From the NCBI GenBank assembly GCA_964489715.1, contig CAZBAK010000047.1:1-13525 (forward strand): a DNA stretch of 13,525 bases. The letters run 5' to 3'. Source of the DNA: Tissierella_A sp964489715. Lineage in GTDB: Bacteria > Bacillota > Clostridia > Tissierellales > Tissierellaceae. The notes beneath the pieces are model-generated. The model saw nothing but the letters and a program-made list of their open reading frames with translations. It ran no database searches and was not told where the DNA came from. Shown here one piece after another: positions 1 to 5,854 of the stretch. Each line of letters begins with the position of its first letter. Position 1 is the stretch's first letter. The position numbers and the translations under genes are program-made.

Positions 1-203
1 GACCTCAATTATTAGTAAATGCTGATGTTTTACGTGGAAAGGATGCAACTTCTGTAAGTCAGGTAGGAGTTGATATTACCAATGCTGGTGGAAACTATAT
101 AGATAAGGCAGTTGTAGTTGATAATAGTGGATTGATATCCAGTCGTACACCTGATGATCTAGATCAATTCAATGAAGCAATATTATCAGCTCTTAACAAA
201 TAA
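1..203 (+). CDS. DJ-1/PfpI family protein, C-terminal fragment
   Basis: An open frame enters from the left edge (first full codon at position 3) and ends in TAA at 201-203, leaving 67 codons without the stop counted in. The visible tail reads PQLLVNADVLRG near the edge and ends with SSRTPDDLDQFNEAIL, the characteristic C-terminal signature of DJ-1/PfpI proteins (the SSRxPxDLxxF segment that closes the domain). The family includes glyoxalase/deglycase-like, protease-like and chaperone-like members with a nucleophilic-elbow cysteine; that elbow lies outside this window, so activity cannot be judged. It is followed by its own terminator, so it is probably not co-transcribed with the downstream peroxiredoxin. 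Confidence 0.85.
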   Translation, partial: PQLLVNADVLRGKDATSVSQVGVDITNAGGNYIDKAVVVDNSGLISSRTPDDLDQFNEAILSALNK

Positions 204-224
204 ATTTAATAGCTTATGAATAAG

Positions 225-276
225 AGCTCCCTAGTGACGATTTCTTTAAAGAAAAATTGTCACTGGGAGCTTTAAT
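225..276 (+). terminator. Intrinsic terminator of the DJ-1/PfpI gene
   Basis: A long hairpin pairs agctcccTAGTGAC-type sequence at 225-237 with GTCACTGGGAGCT at 259-271, with an A/T-rich inner stem and a loop around 246-250. A T-rich tail (tttaatattttt) follows. It starts 21 bases after the stop codon. Confidence 0.75.
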
Positions 277-400
277 ATTTTTAATAAATAGCTAATAAAT
301 TTATTTAAAGGGAGATTTAAGAGTAATTTTAAGTGTAAATTTCTGGTAAGATGATTATTCATAAAAGTCGGGGGTAAGTAATAAATATGGAGGGTTTGAT

Positions 401-865
401 ATGAAAGATATAATAAAAGTAGGAGAAGAAGCTAGAGATTTTTCATTGAAAGATCAAAATGGTGAAGAGGTAAGTTTAAAGGATTTTAAAGGCAAGAAAG
501 TTTTATTATCTTGGCATCCACTAGCATGGACGGCAGGATGACTGGATCATATGAGAGCTTTGGAGCTCAACTATGATAGGTTCATAGATAAAAACATAAT
601 GCCGCTGGGAATCAATGTAGATCAAGAACACTCAAAGTCAGCTTGGGCAAAAGTAATTAATATACAAAAGCTAAAAATGCTATCAGACTACAATCCTTTA
701 GGAGAAGTAGCAAAGTCTTATGGTATATTTAACGAAAAAGTAAATGCATCTGGAAGAGCTAATATACTAATAGATGAAGAAGGAAAAGTAGAATGGGTAA
801 AAGTTTATGAAATGTCAGAAGTTCCTGATTTTGAAGAAGTATTTTCTGAAATAGCTAAATTATAA
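401..865 (+). CDS. Selenocysteine-containing peroxiredoxin (in-frame UGA at codon 47)
   Basis: Peroxiredoxins reduce peroxides with a peroxidatic Cys in a PxxxTxxC motif. From ATG 401 (RBS ggaggg at 389-394) the frame reads through a single TGA at 539-541 to TAA at 863-865, giving 154 residues. The TGA falls exactly on the peroxidatic position: HPLAWTAG-U, i.e. Pro, Thr and the catalytic site at the right spacing. Typical thioredoxin-fold features lie on both sides: GEEARDFSLKD at the N-terminus, GINVDQEHSKSAWAK mid-protein, and the conserved Arg in SGRANILIDEEG. Homology on both sides of the TGA, plus a hairpin just after it, argues for selenocysteine rather than a nonsense mutation. The product contains no cysteine at all, so it must use external thiols for recycling. 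An automatic call would probably start at ATG 551 and lose the catalytic half. Confidence 0.87.
539..577 (+). promoter_or_regulatory. Candidate bacterial SECIS element after the UGA codon
   Basis: Just 3' of TGA (539-541), ATCATA at 546-551 pairs with TATGAT at 572-577. After a 3-by-3 internal loop, GAGCT at 555-559 pairs with AGCTC at 564-568, closing a TTGG loop (560-563). The apical loop lies about 18 bases after the UGA, within the distance expected for SelB-dependent bacterial SECIS hairpins, and is small with U and G residues. The hairpin lies inside the coding sequence, as bacterial SECIS elements do. The pairing is seen in the sequence; SelB recognition is inferred. Confidence 0.7.
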
Positions 866-905
866 GATTGGCTATTAAAAAAACTTAGATAATTTAATTG
901 TTTAC

Positions 906-960
906 AGATAAAGAGAGAGAAGGATTAAAGTTACTTTAATCCTTCTCTCTCTTTTTATCT
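906..960. terminator. Bidirectional terminator between convergent genes
   Basis: A perfect 21-bp stem (910-930 with 934-954) with a TTA loop. A further short paired extension joins 906-909 and 957-960 around one bulge. A T run closes the + strand side and an A run lies on the 5' side, so it can serve both the peroxiredoxin (+) and the ATP-grasp gene (-). Confidence 0.88.
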
Positions 961-972
961 TCTTAGTTTAGC

Positions 973-2160
973 TTATTCTCTTCCTAATATTCTTCTAAAA
1001 ACTTTACCAATTATTGTACCTACAAAATATATACCTGGCATGGGGTCGCTCCAACTCCAAGTGGAATGAACTTTTTTAAATGTATTATCCCTAATAATTT
1101 TACCTAGAGACATTTGTCCTGATTTTAAGTATCCTCTTATGGCAAATAGATCTTCATACATATAATGAAAAACATAACCTGTTTCATATTCTACGCTCTT
1201 GTTAGGTGGAATTTCATCGGTCATTTCTAAATAGGCTATGAGAGGAAAGTTTAATCCACACTTGTATAACATTTCATTAAAGTTTATAGTCCTTACATTT
1301 ACCTCAATAAGATAGATCTCGTCAGTAACTTCATCTCTTTTGAGTTCTACTTCTGCAAAACCTTTAAATTTTATACCTTCTAGAAATGGCTTACATATTT
1401 CATGTATTTCAGGTATCCAACTTTGCTTAGCATAGGTAGAGGCACCAAAGTTATTAGGCCACTGCCTTATCTTGTAAGCAGATGTATAGTGAGTAACCTG
1501 GGAATCTTGATTTAAATATGCATCATAGCAATAACAGTTCTCCTCAGGTCCTGGAATGATTCTCTGTACTATTATTCCATGCTCATCTCTCTTGCACATA
1601 TTAACCTTTTCCATAAGCTCTTCTTCTGAATTTATGATAAATACTTTATGCCTATAGTCCCTTACAAAAGAGGCTGAATCCATAGGTTTTATGATACAAG
1701 GATATTTTATTTCTTCATTAACCCTTTGGGCTAGGTTTGGATCATCTCCATTTATAGTTTCAGGAACTTTAACATTGAATTTGTCAGCCAATAGACTCAT
1801 AGTATATTTATCCATTACTTCTGACCAAAAACCCTTCCTATCCATAGGAAATAAATAGTGTTCTTTTAATTCATCAAAATATGTATCTATAAATTCTACA
1901 TATGGGTCAGCTCCTGGATACAGCACAGGTTTTTTATCTTGTTTTTTAGCATAATCAATTAAATAGTTTAATAATCCTTCTGGATCTTCCTTATAGTGTG
2001 GAGCAATATATTTTTCACTTAGGTATTTAGACTTTGCTCCATAACGACTTTCTTCACTATAATCTATAGCTGTAACATTGATATCGTGTCTGCCTAAACA
2101 TCTGATGATACTTAATCCTACATAGTAGTTTGCTCCTAGTACAACAGCTTTATTTTTAAT
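973..2160 (-). CDS. ATP-grasp carboxylate-amine ligase-like protein, non-ATG start
   Basis: ATP-grasp enzymes join a carboxylate to an amine or thiol through an acyl phosphate. The frame spans about 395 residues. The N-terminal part begins with a Rossmann-like strand and glycine turn (KAVVLGANYYVGLSIIRCLG) and continues to YPGADPYVEFID. The ATP-grasp core holds Lys158 in YPCIIKPMDSAS, a QRIIPGPEEN segment, and the Mg/ATP-binding block FAEVELKRD...YLIEVNVR (Glu270, Glu272, Glu286, Asn288, Arg290). The overall layout is like D-aspartate ligases and carbamoyl-phosphate-synthase-like ligases, but the substrate cannot be read from the sequence. The first GTG (1926) would delete residues 1-78, including the conserved first strand. 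Upstream of it the only plausible initiators are ATT codons at 2160 and 2166, after AAGGTGG. ATT 2160 is chosen because its spacing is 9 bases. Confidence 0.82.
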   Translation of the reverse strand: MKNKAVVLGANYYVGLSIIRCLGRHDINVTAIDYSEESRYGAKSKYLSEKYIAPHYKEDPEGLLNYLIDYAKKQDKKPVLYPGADPYVEFIDTYFDELKEHYLFPMDRKGFWSEVMDKYTMSLLADKFNVKVPETINGDDPNLAQRVNEEIKYPCIIKPMDSASFVRDYRHKVFIINSEEELMEKVNMCKRDEHGIIVQRIIPGPEENCYCYDAYLNQDSQVTHYTSAYKIRQWPNNFGASTYAKQSWIPEIHEICKPFLEGIKFKGFAEVELKRDEVTDEIYLIEVNVRTINFNEMLYKCGLNFPLIAYLEMTDEIPPNKSVEYETGYVFHYMYEDLFAIRGYLKSGQMSLGKIIRDNTFKKVHSTWSWSDPMPGIYFVGTIIGKVFRRILGRE

Positions 2161-2169
2161 CTTAATGCA

Positions 2170-2176
2170 CCACCTT
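2170..2176 (-). promoter_or_regulatory. RBS that decides the non-ATG start of the ATP-grasp gene
   Basis: On the minus strand AAGGTGG lies at 2176-2170. An in-frame stop (TGA at 2190-2188) lies just upstream, and no ATG, GTG or TTG occurs in frame between it and codon 79. The RBS is 9 bases from ATT 2160 and 3 bases from ATT 2166. Confidence 0.5.
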
Positions 2177-2258
2177 AAATAATATTCTCATAAACATGTA
2201 CAATAATTATATACCTAAGTATTAAAAGTATCAAGTTTAATATCCCCAGCTGTTTAAT

Positions 2259-2276
2259 ATCCTAGTTAACTAGGAT
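2259..2276. promoter_or_regulatory. 18-bp perfect palindrome in a divergent intergenic region
   Basis: ATCCTAGTTAACTAGGAT is its own reverse complement. It lies between the divergent ATP-grasp gene and the PepSY lipoprotein gene, about 100 bases before the ATP-grasp start and 110 bases before the lipoprotein start, and is not followed by a T run. A dimeric repressor or activator site is the simplest reading. The binding protein is unknown. Confidence 0.4.
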
Positions 2277-2385
2277 TTTAGACACTTATAGAGTTTATTA
2301 GGCTGATATATGTTTTATTTGCAAATGATGGGGTAGATATTAGATAGGTAAGTAATAAACAAACAATAAAAAGGAGTGTTAATTT

Positions 2386-3024
2386 ATGAATAGGATCAAG
2401 AAAAAATGGTTATTCCCATTATTATTTGTGCTAGTATTATCATTAGGATTAACTGCTTGTACTAGCGGAACAGACAATGAAGGTGATACTCAAACAGGTG
2501 ATCCAGATGTTGAAGATCAGGTTGAAGATGGAGTAGAAGATGCTAAGGATACAGTAGATGAGGCAGCTGATGATGCAGAAGAATCAGTAAGAGATATGAC
2601 CTATGAAGATATTAAAATCAGACCAGAAGAGACATTTGATAAATTTATGGAATTGCATCCTGATACAAAGATTACAAAAGTTGATTTAGATAAAGAACTT
2701 ATGGATTATCAGTATGTAGTAGAAGGTTATGACAGTGAAAATGAGTATGAAGTAAAAATAAATCCTGTGGATGGTCAAGTAATAAGCGATGACACAGAAG
2801 TAATTGATCTAGATGATGATGAGATGGGTGAAATTACTAAGGAACATTTAGAAAAGGTAGATAGTATTATAGATATGGCTAAAGAAGAAGACGGAAGCGA
2901 TTCTGAATTAGATGAGTGGAGTATGTCTGTAGAAGATGGTAGAGTAGTTATGGATGTAGAGATTGGCTTAACAGAATATTCTTATGATGTAGATACGGAA
3001 GAATTAATAGAAAGTGATATGTAA
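2386..3024 (+). CDS. Acidic PepSY-like lipoprotein
   Basis: Start ATG 2386 follows aaggag at 2371-2376. The N-terminus is a lipoprotein signal: NRIKKK, a hydrophobic stretch (residues 8-22), then the lipobox LTAC with Cys25 as the lipidated residue. Residues 26-70 are a very acidic, probably extended linker (DVEDQVEDGVEDAKDTVDE). Two PepSY-like repeats follow, roughly residues 71-140 (YVVEGYDSENEYEVKINPVDG) and 146-212 (MSVEDGRVVMDVEIGLTEYSYDVD). PepSY domains occur in extracellular lipoproteins and are proposed to inhibit peptidases, but no biochemical role can be assigned. It should sit on the outer face of the cytoplasmic membrane. It forms a single-gene unit bounded by a palindrome on each side. 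Confidence 0.85.
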   Translation: MNRIKKKWLFPLLFVLVLSLGLTACTSGTDNEGDTQTGDPDVEDQVEDGVEDAKDTVDEAADDAEESVRDMTYEDIKIRPEETFDKFMELHPDTKITKVDLDKELMDYQYVVEGYDSENEYEVKINPVDGQVISDDTEVIDLDDDEMGEITKEHLEKVDSIIDMAKEEDGSDSELDEWSMSVEDGRVVMDVEIGLTEYSYDVDTEELIESDM

Positions 3025-3072
3025 TACAAGTTTTAAATTAATTGTTAAAAATAGATGTTTTAAAGTTTAAAA

Positions 3073-3108
3073 TTAGGCCCCTAGATCAATATTGATCTAG
3101 GGGCCTAA
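3073..3108. terminator. 36-bp perfect palindrome, probable terminator of the lipoprotein gene
   Basis: A perfect inverted repeat centred between 3090 and 3091, with a G/C-rich base (TTAGGCCCCTAG) and an A/T tip. It begins 49 bases after the lipoprotein stop. The 3' side lacks a real T run (caatttatag), so it is an untypical terminator and could instead be an mRNA 3'-stabilising hairpin or a protein site. Confidence 0.55.
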
Positions 3109-3133
3109 CAATTTATAGCTTGAAGGACTAGTA

Positions 3134-3166
3134 TTGATAATAAAATTCTAGGATATAGGGTATAAT
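3134..3166 (+). promoter_or_regulatory. Candidate promoter of the MoaE-like gene
   Basis: A perfect -10 box TATAAT at 3161-3166 lies 42 bases before the start codon. The nearest -35-like hexamer is TTGATA at 3134-3139, but the spacer is 21 bases, longer than the usual 16-18. The -10 is persuasive and the -35 is doubtful. Confidence 0.45.
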
Positions 3167-3207
3167 AGTTAGTGAGATAGATATTAAGGAATAGGGAGGA
3201 ATAGATT

Positions 3208-3615
3208 ATGAATAATAAAAAATCAAAGAAGACACCACCATCCATAGATCAATGGCTTAAAGAAGCTAAGGCAGATCCAGAATCTGTAGAAGAAGGTATG
3301 TACTTGATACACAATGGAGTTGTTCGTAAAACACCTAGAGCTGAGGTTCGTCATGGAATAGATGATGGTTCCACTGTAAAGGGTATGGAATTTTCCTATG
3401 ATGAGAAAAAAGTTCAGGAGGCTATAGCTCAAACTTATAAAATGCCAGGTATATTCCATGTTAAAGTTTGGATCAATGAAGGAGACTTGGGCCTAGGTGA
3501 TGATATAATGTTGGTTCTAATCGGGGGAGATATAAGACCTCGTGTTATTGATGCTCTACAATTTTTAATAGGAAAGCTTAAGAATGAATGTGTCACTGAG
3601 ATAGAAAAAAAATAA
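3208..3615 (+). CDS. MoaE-like protein lacking the canonical active-site tail
   Basis: MoaE is the large, catalytic subunit of molybdopterin synthase, which moves sulfur from MoaD onto precursor Z. This 135-residue protein has the MoaE layout: GMYLIHNGVVRKTPR (like the VGAVVxFxGxVR strand), GMEFSYDEKKVQEAIAQT, then HVKVWINEGDLGLGDDIMLVLIGGDIRPRVIDALQFLIGKLKNE (like the HRxGxLxVGExxVxVxxxxxHRxxAFxA block). The usual HR pair is GGDIRP here, and the usual C-terminal KxxVPIWKKE segment with its catalytic lysines is replaced by KNECVTEIEKK. No MoaD lies beside it. It may therefore be a MoaE-fold paralogue rather than a working synthase subunit. RBS agggagga at 3193-3200 supports ATG 3208. It stands between an acidic lipoprotein and a CBS protein, each with its own apparent promoter. 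Confidence 0.75.
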   Translation: MNNKKSKKTPPSIDQWLKEAKADPESVEEGMYLIHNGVVRKTPRAEVRHGIDDGSTVKGMEFSYDEKKVQEAIAQTYKMPGIFHVKVWINEGDLGLGDDIMLVLIGGDIRPRVIDALQFLIGKLKNECVTEIEKK

Positions 3616-3654
3616 AAATAGATTCTATTGCTTAGCTAGAGAGTTTTGATATAG

Positions 3655-3660
3655 TATAAT
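3655..3660 (+). promoter_or_regulatory. Candidate -10 box of the CBS-domain gene
   Basis: TATAAT lies 32 bases before the TTG start. The best -35-like hexamer, TTGCTT at 3628-3633, is again 21 bases away, so the upstream element is uncertain. Confidence 0.4.
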
Positions 3661-3692
3661 TATATGTCTAAAAACAAGTGGAGGAGATTTAA

Positions 3693-4067
3693 TTGAAAAT
3701 TAATGAAATTATGAATTCTTCAGTTATATCAGTAGAAGCTGATGAAAACATAGGAAATGTCTTGGAAATTATGAAAAAAGAAAATATCAATGGTATTCCC
3801 ATTGTAGATAAGGATAAGGAATTACTAGGGATGCTAGTAAAGGCTGATATATATAGATTTTTAATTGATCCAGGCCACTATAAAACTTGTCCTGTAGAAT
3901 GGGTAATGACAAAAGAAGTAGTAAAGGCAGATGTAGATGAAGATATTATAATTGTGGCTAAACGTTTAAGGGAAAATGATATAATAGCCCTACCTATAGT
4001 TGAAGAGAACAAGGTTGTAGGTATAGTTTCTATTGAAGATTTTATGGATTACTATATCAATCTATAG
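3693..4067 (+). CDS. Two-CBS-domain protein
   Basis: The 124-residue protein is essentially one Bateman module. CBS1 covers residues about 1-56 (IMNSSVISVEADENIGNVLEI, NINGIPIVDKDKELLGMLVKADI). CBS2 covers about 68-124 (VMTKEVVKADVDEDIIIVAKR, DIIALPIVEENKVVGIVSIEDF). Such modules bind adenine nucleotides and act as energy or ligand sensors, and stand-alone pairs work through partners that cannot be identified here. The start is TTG 3693, chosen because ggaggag at 3680-3686 sits 6 bases before it and the next in-frame ATG would cut into the first CBS strand. It is cytoplasmic: no signal or membrane segment is seen. Confidence 0.9.
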   Translation: MKINEIMNSSVISVEADENIGNVLEIMKKENINGIPIVDKDKELLGMLVKADIYRFLIDPGHYKTCPVEWVMTKEVVKADVDEDIIIVAKRLRENDIIALPIVEENKVVGIVSIEDFMDYYINL

Positions 4068-4110
4068 CAGTATGAATAAGAGTATCTAATTGCATAGTTA
4101 TATAAAGAAT

Positions 4111-4139
4111 ATCATAGACATTTGTTTATGGTGTTTTTT
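4111..4139 (+). terminator. Intrinsic terminator of the CBS gene
   Basis: ATCATAGAC (4111-4119) pairs with GTTTATGGT (4124-4132), including two G-U pairs, around an ATTT loop. A T tract follows at 4134-4139. It separates the CBS gene from the next operon's promoter by about 20 bases. Confidence 0.75.
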
Positions 4140-4161
4140 ATTGTAAAATAGAAAGAAGTTA

Positions 4162-4191
4162 TTGACATATGACCATTACTCCATGTATACT
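4162..4191 (+). promoter_or_regulatory. Sigma-A-type promoter of the DUF134/Mrp/NifX operon
   Basis: A perfect -35 TTGACA at 4162-4167, an 18-base spacer, and -10 TATACT at 4186-4191. Transcription should begin near 4198. This lies directly after the CBS terminator and inside the longest open frame of the next gene, which shows that the frame's first ~20 codons are promoter and leader, not protein. Confidence 0.75.
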
Positions 4192-4217
4192 ATTACTATA
4201 AAGAAAAAATTTAATGT

Positions 4218-4224
4218 GGAGGTG
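4218..4224 (+). promoter_or_regulatory. RBS that decides the start of the DUF134-NifX gene
   Basis: GGAGGTG at 4218-4224 matches the anti-Shine-Dalgarno strongly. Counting from the end of GGAGG, TTG 4225 is only 2 bases away while ATA 4231 is 8 bases away. Family members typically begin MARPRKxR or MPRPKKxR, which places their Met on the ATA codon. Confidence 0.55.
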
Positions 4225-4992
4225 TTGAAAATAGCTAGACCTAGAAAATTTAGAAATGTTTGTGGATTACCTCATACAGATCGATTTGGACCTCTGGGTA
4301 GAGGAGGACATGGACATGGGCCTGGAAATAGATTTATAGTTATGTTGATAGATGAATATGAAACTATTCGATTAATAGACCTAGAGGGATTGACACAAGA
4401 AGAATGTTCCCAGCAGATGAATATAGCACGTACTACGGTACAAAGAATATATAGTGATGCTAGGAAAAAAATCGCCCAATCCTTAGTTGAAGGCAAGGTT
4501 TTAAAGATAGAGGGTGGAGACTATAAGCTCTGTAATGGTAGGGGTAGATTTTGCGGAAGAGGCAATTGCAATAGAGGCCCGGAGAGAAGAGAGTTTTTAC
4601 AAGAAGATAAAGGGGAGAGATCAATAGTGAAAATAGTAATGCCAGTAGATGAAAATAATATGGATACAAAAGTAGCAAGTTCCTTTGGAAGAGCAGCATT
4701 TTTCTTAGTCTATGATACAGAGACAAAAGAAAATAGTTTTATAGATAACAAGGCAGCATCAAGTCAAGGTGGGGCAGGAGTTATAGCAGCACAAACTGTT
4801 GTAGATAGCAAGGCTGATGCACTTTTAACCCCTAGATGTGGACAAAATGCAGCAGATGTCCTAGAAGCAGGAGAAGTTAAAATATATAAGAGTATAGAAG
4901 GAAGCGCAGAAGAAAATATAAAAGCCTTTATAGATGAAAAACTAGAATTATTGGATGAGATTCATTCTGGATTTCATAAGCATGGAGAGTAA
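4225..4992 (+). CDS. DUF134 DNA-binding domain fused to a NifX-like cluster-binding domain
   Basis: This 255-residue protein (counted from TTG 4225) has two parts. Residues 3-100 are a DUF134 domain: ARPRKFRNVCGLP, RFGPLGRGGHGHGPG, LIDEYETIRLIDLEGLTQEE and a helix-turn-helix like sigma region 4 (QQMNIARTTVQRIYSDARKK), implying DNA binding. A Cys-rich hinge follows (Cys103, Cys110, Cys115). Residues about 134-240 match the dinitrogenase iron-molybdenum cofactor (NifX/NifB/orange protein) family: KIVMPVDENNMDTKVASSFG, FFLVYDTETKE, GAGVIAAQTVVDSKADALLT. It heads the operon, with the next start 4 bases after its stop, and is plausibly a metal- or cluster-responsive regulator of it; that is inference. 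The open frame reaches back to 4162, but the promoter lies there. ATA 4231 is an alternative start. Confidence 0.87.
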   Translation: MKIARPRKFRNVCGLPHTDRFGPLGRGGHGHGPGNRFIVMLIDEYETIRLIDLEGLTQEECSQQMNIARTTVQRIYSDARKKIAQSLVEGKVLKIEGGDYKLCNGRGRFCGRGNCNRGPERREFLQEDKGERSIVKIVMPVDENNMDTKVASSFGRAAFFLVYDTETKENSFIDNKAASSQGGAGVIAAQTVVDSKADALLTPRCGQNAADVLEAGEVKIYKSIEGSAEENIKAFIDEKLELLDEIHSGFHKHGE

Positions 4993-4996
4993 AAAA

Positions 4997-5854
4997 ATGA
5001 AGATTGCTGTATTAAGTGGAAAAGGTGGTACTGGAAAAACATTTATTTCAGTAAATTTAGCTGCAGTGGCTAAGGACTCCAAATATGTAGATTGTGATGT
5101 TGAAGAGCCTAATGGACATCTCTTTTTTAAGCCAGTTGATATAGTTACAGAAGAAGTAAAGGTAATGATACCACAAGTAGATGAAGAACTTTGCAATGGC
5201 TGTAGAACATGTGTAGATTTCTGTAGATTTAATGCACTTGCTCATACTGGGAAAAAACTTATTATATTTGAAGATATATGCCATGCCTGTGGTGGCTGTG
5301 TATTATTTTGTCCTCAAAAGGCCTTAAGTGAAAAAGATAAAACTATTGGTAGGATAAGACAAGGATACTCCCAAGATGTAACAGTTCTAAGTGGTATTTT
5401 AGACATAGGAGAGGTTACAGGTGTTCCAATTATAGATCAGCTTCTAGAAAAAGTGAAAATGGATGATGGGGTTCAGATTATAGACTGTCCACCAGGCAGC
5501 TCTTGTACAGTTATGGAAAGTATAGAAGATGCTGATTATTGTATTTTAGTAGCAGAACCTACAACTTTCGGAGTTCATAATCTAAATATGGTCTACAAGC
5601 TTGTAAAACTTTTTGACAAGGCCCATGGGGTTGTTTTAAATAAATGCCTAGATGGAGAAAATCCTGCCCAAGAGTTTTGCAAGGAGAATAATATAGAAAT
5701 ATTGGAAAAAATATACTTTGATAAAGAATTAGGAGAGTTAAATTCCAATGGATTTATAGCTAGTAGAGAAAGTGAAAAGTATAAAGAGATATTTTCAACT
5801 TTACTGGAAAATGTAGCTAAGGAGGTAGAAAATGAAAGAACTATTAATCCTTAG
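4997..5854 (+). CDS. Mrp/MinD-type P-loop ATPase with inserted 2x[4Fe-4S] ferredoxin domain (first copy)
   Basis: A 285-residue cytoplasmic ATPase. The deviant Walker A motif GKGGTGKT is at residues 8-15. A two-cluster ferredoxin insert has Cys66/69/72/76 (CNGCRTCVDFC) and Cys95/98/101/105 (CHACGGCVLFC). The Walker B-like segment IIDCPPGSSC is at 161-170, and LVAEPTTFGVHN and VVLNKC are typical of the MinD/Mrp fold. Relatives are used in Fe-S or metal-cluster assembly, and paired copies accompany orange protein genes in Desulfovibrio. Start ATG 4997 is preferred over upstream ATGs because ggagag at 4984-4989 is 7 bases away and the protein then begins directly at the first strand (MKIAVLSGKGG). 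Its 3' end overlaps the next gene by 23 bases, so translation is probably coupled. Confidence 0.93.
   Translation: MKIAVLSGKGGTGKTFISVNLAAVAKDSKYVDCDVEEPNGHLFFKPVDIVTEEVKVMIPQVDEELCNGCRTCVDFCRFNALAHTGKKLIIFEDICHACGGCVLFCPQKALSEKDKTIGRIRQGYSQDVTVLSGILDIGEVTGVPIIDQLLEKVKMDDGVQIIDCPPGSSCTVMESIEDADYCILVAEPTTFGVHNLNMVYKLVKLFDKAHGVVLNKCLDGENPAQEFCKENNIEILEKIYFDKELGELNSNGFIASRESEKYKEIFSTLLENVAKEVENERTINP

Noticed and set aside
204..400. Search for a riboswitch or small RNA between the DJ-1 and peroxiredoxin genes
   Set aside because: Apart from the terminator and the RBS nothing structured was seen; no clear promoter could be chosen either.
539..541. In-frame TGA read as a nonsense mutation or pseudogene
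   Set aside because: It falls exactly on the catalytic position, no other defect exists in the frame, the downstream half is fully conserved in character, and a SECIS-like hairpin follows.
973..1926. ATP-grasp gene starting at GTG 1926
   Set aside because: The frame upstream encodes a typical Rossmann-like N-terminal strand and loop, and no RBS precedes the GTG.
4162..4224. Extra N-terminal residues of the DUF134-NifX protein from TTG 4162
   Set aside because: This stretch is a consensus promoter and leader, has no RBS, and the residues do not belong to the DUF134 domain.
4272..4726. Minus-strand ORFs opposite the DUF134-NifX gene
   Set aside because: They are antisense shadows of a well-supported gene and have no RBS or recognisable domain; the same holds for antisense ORFs at 3223-3459, 4948-5284, 6299-6514, 7106-7315, 7435-7623 and 9596-9847.
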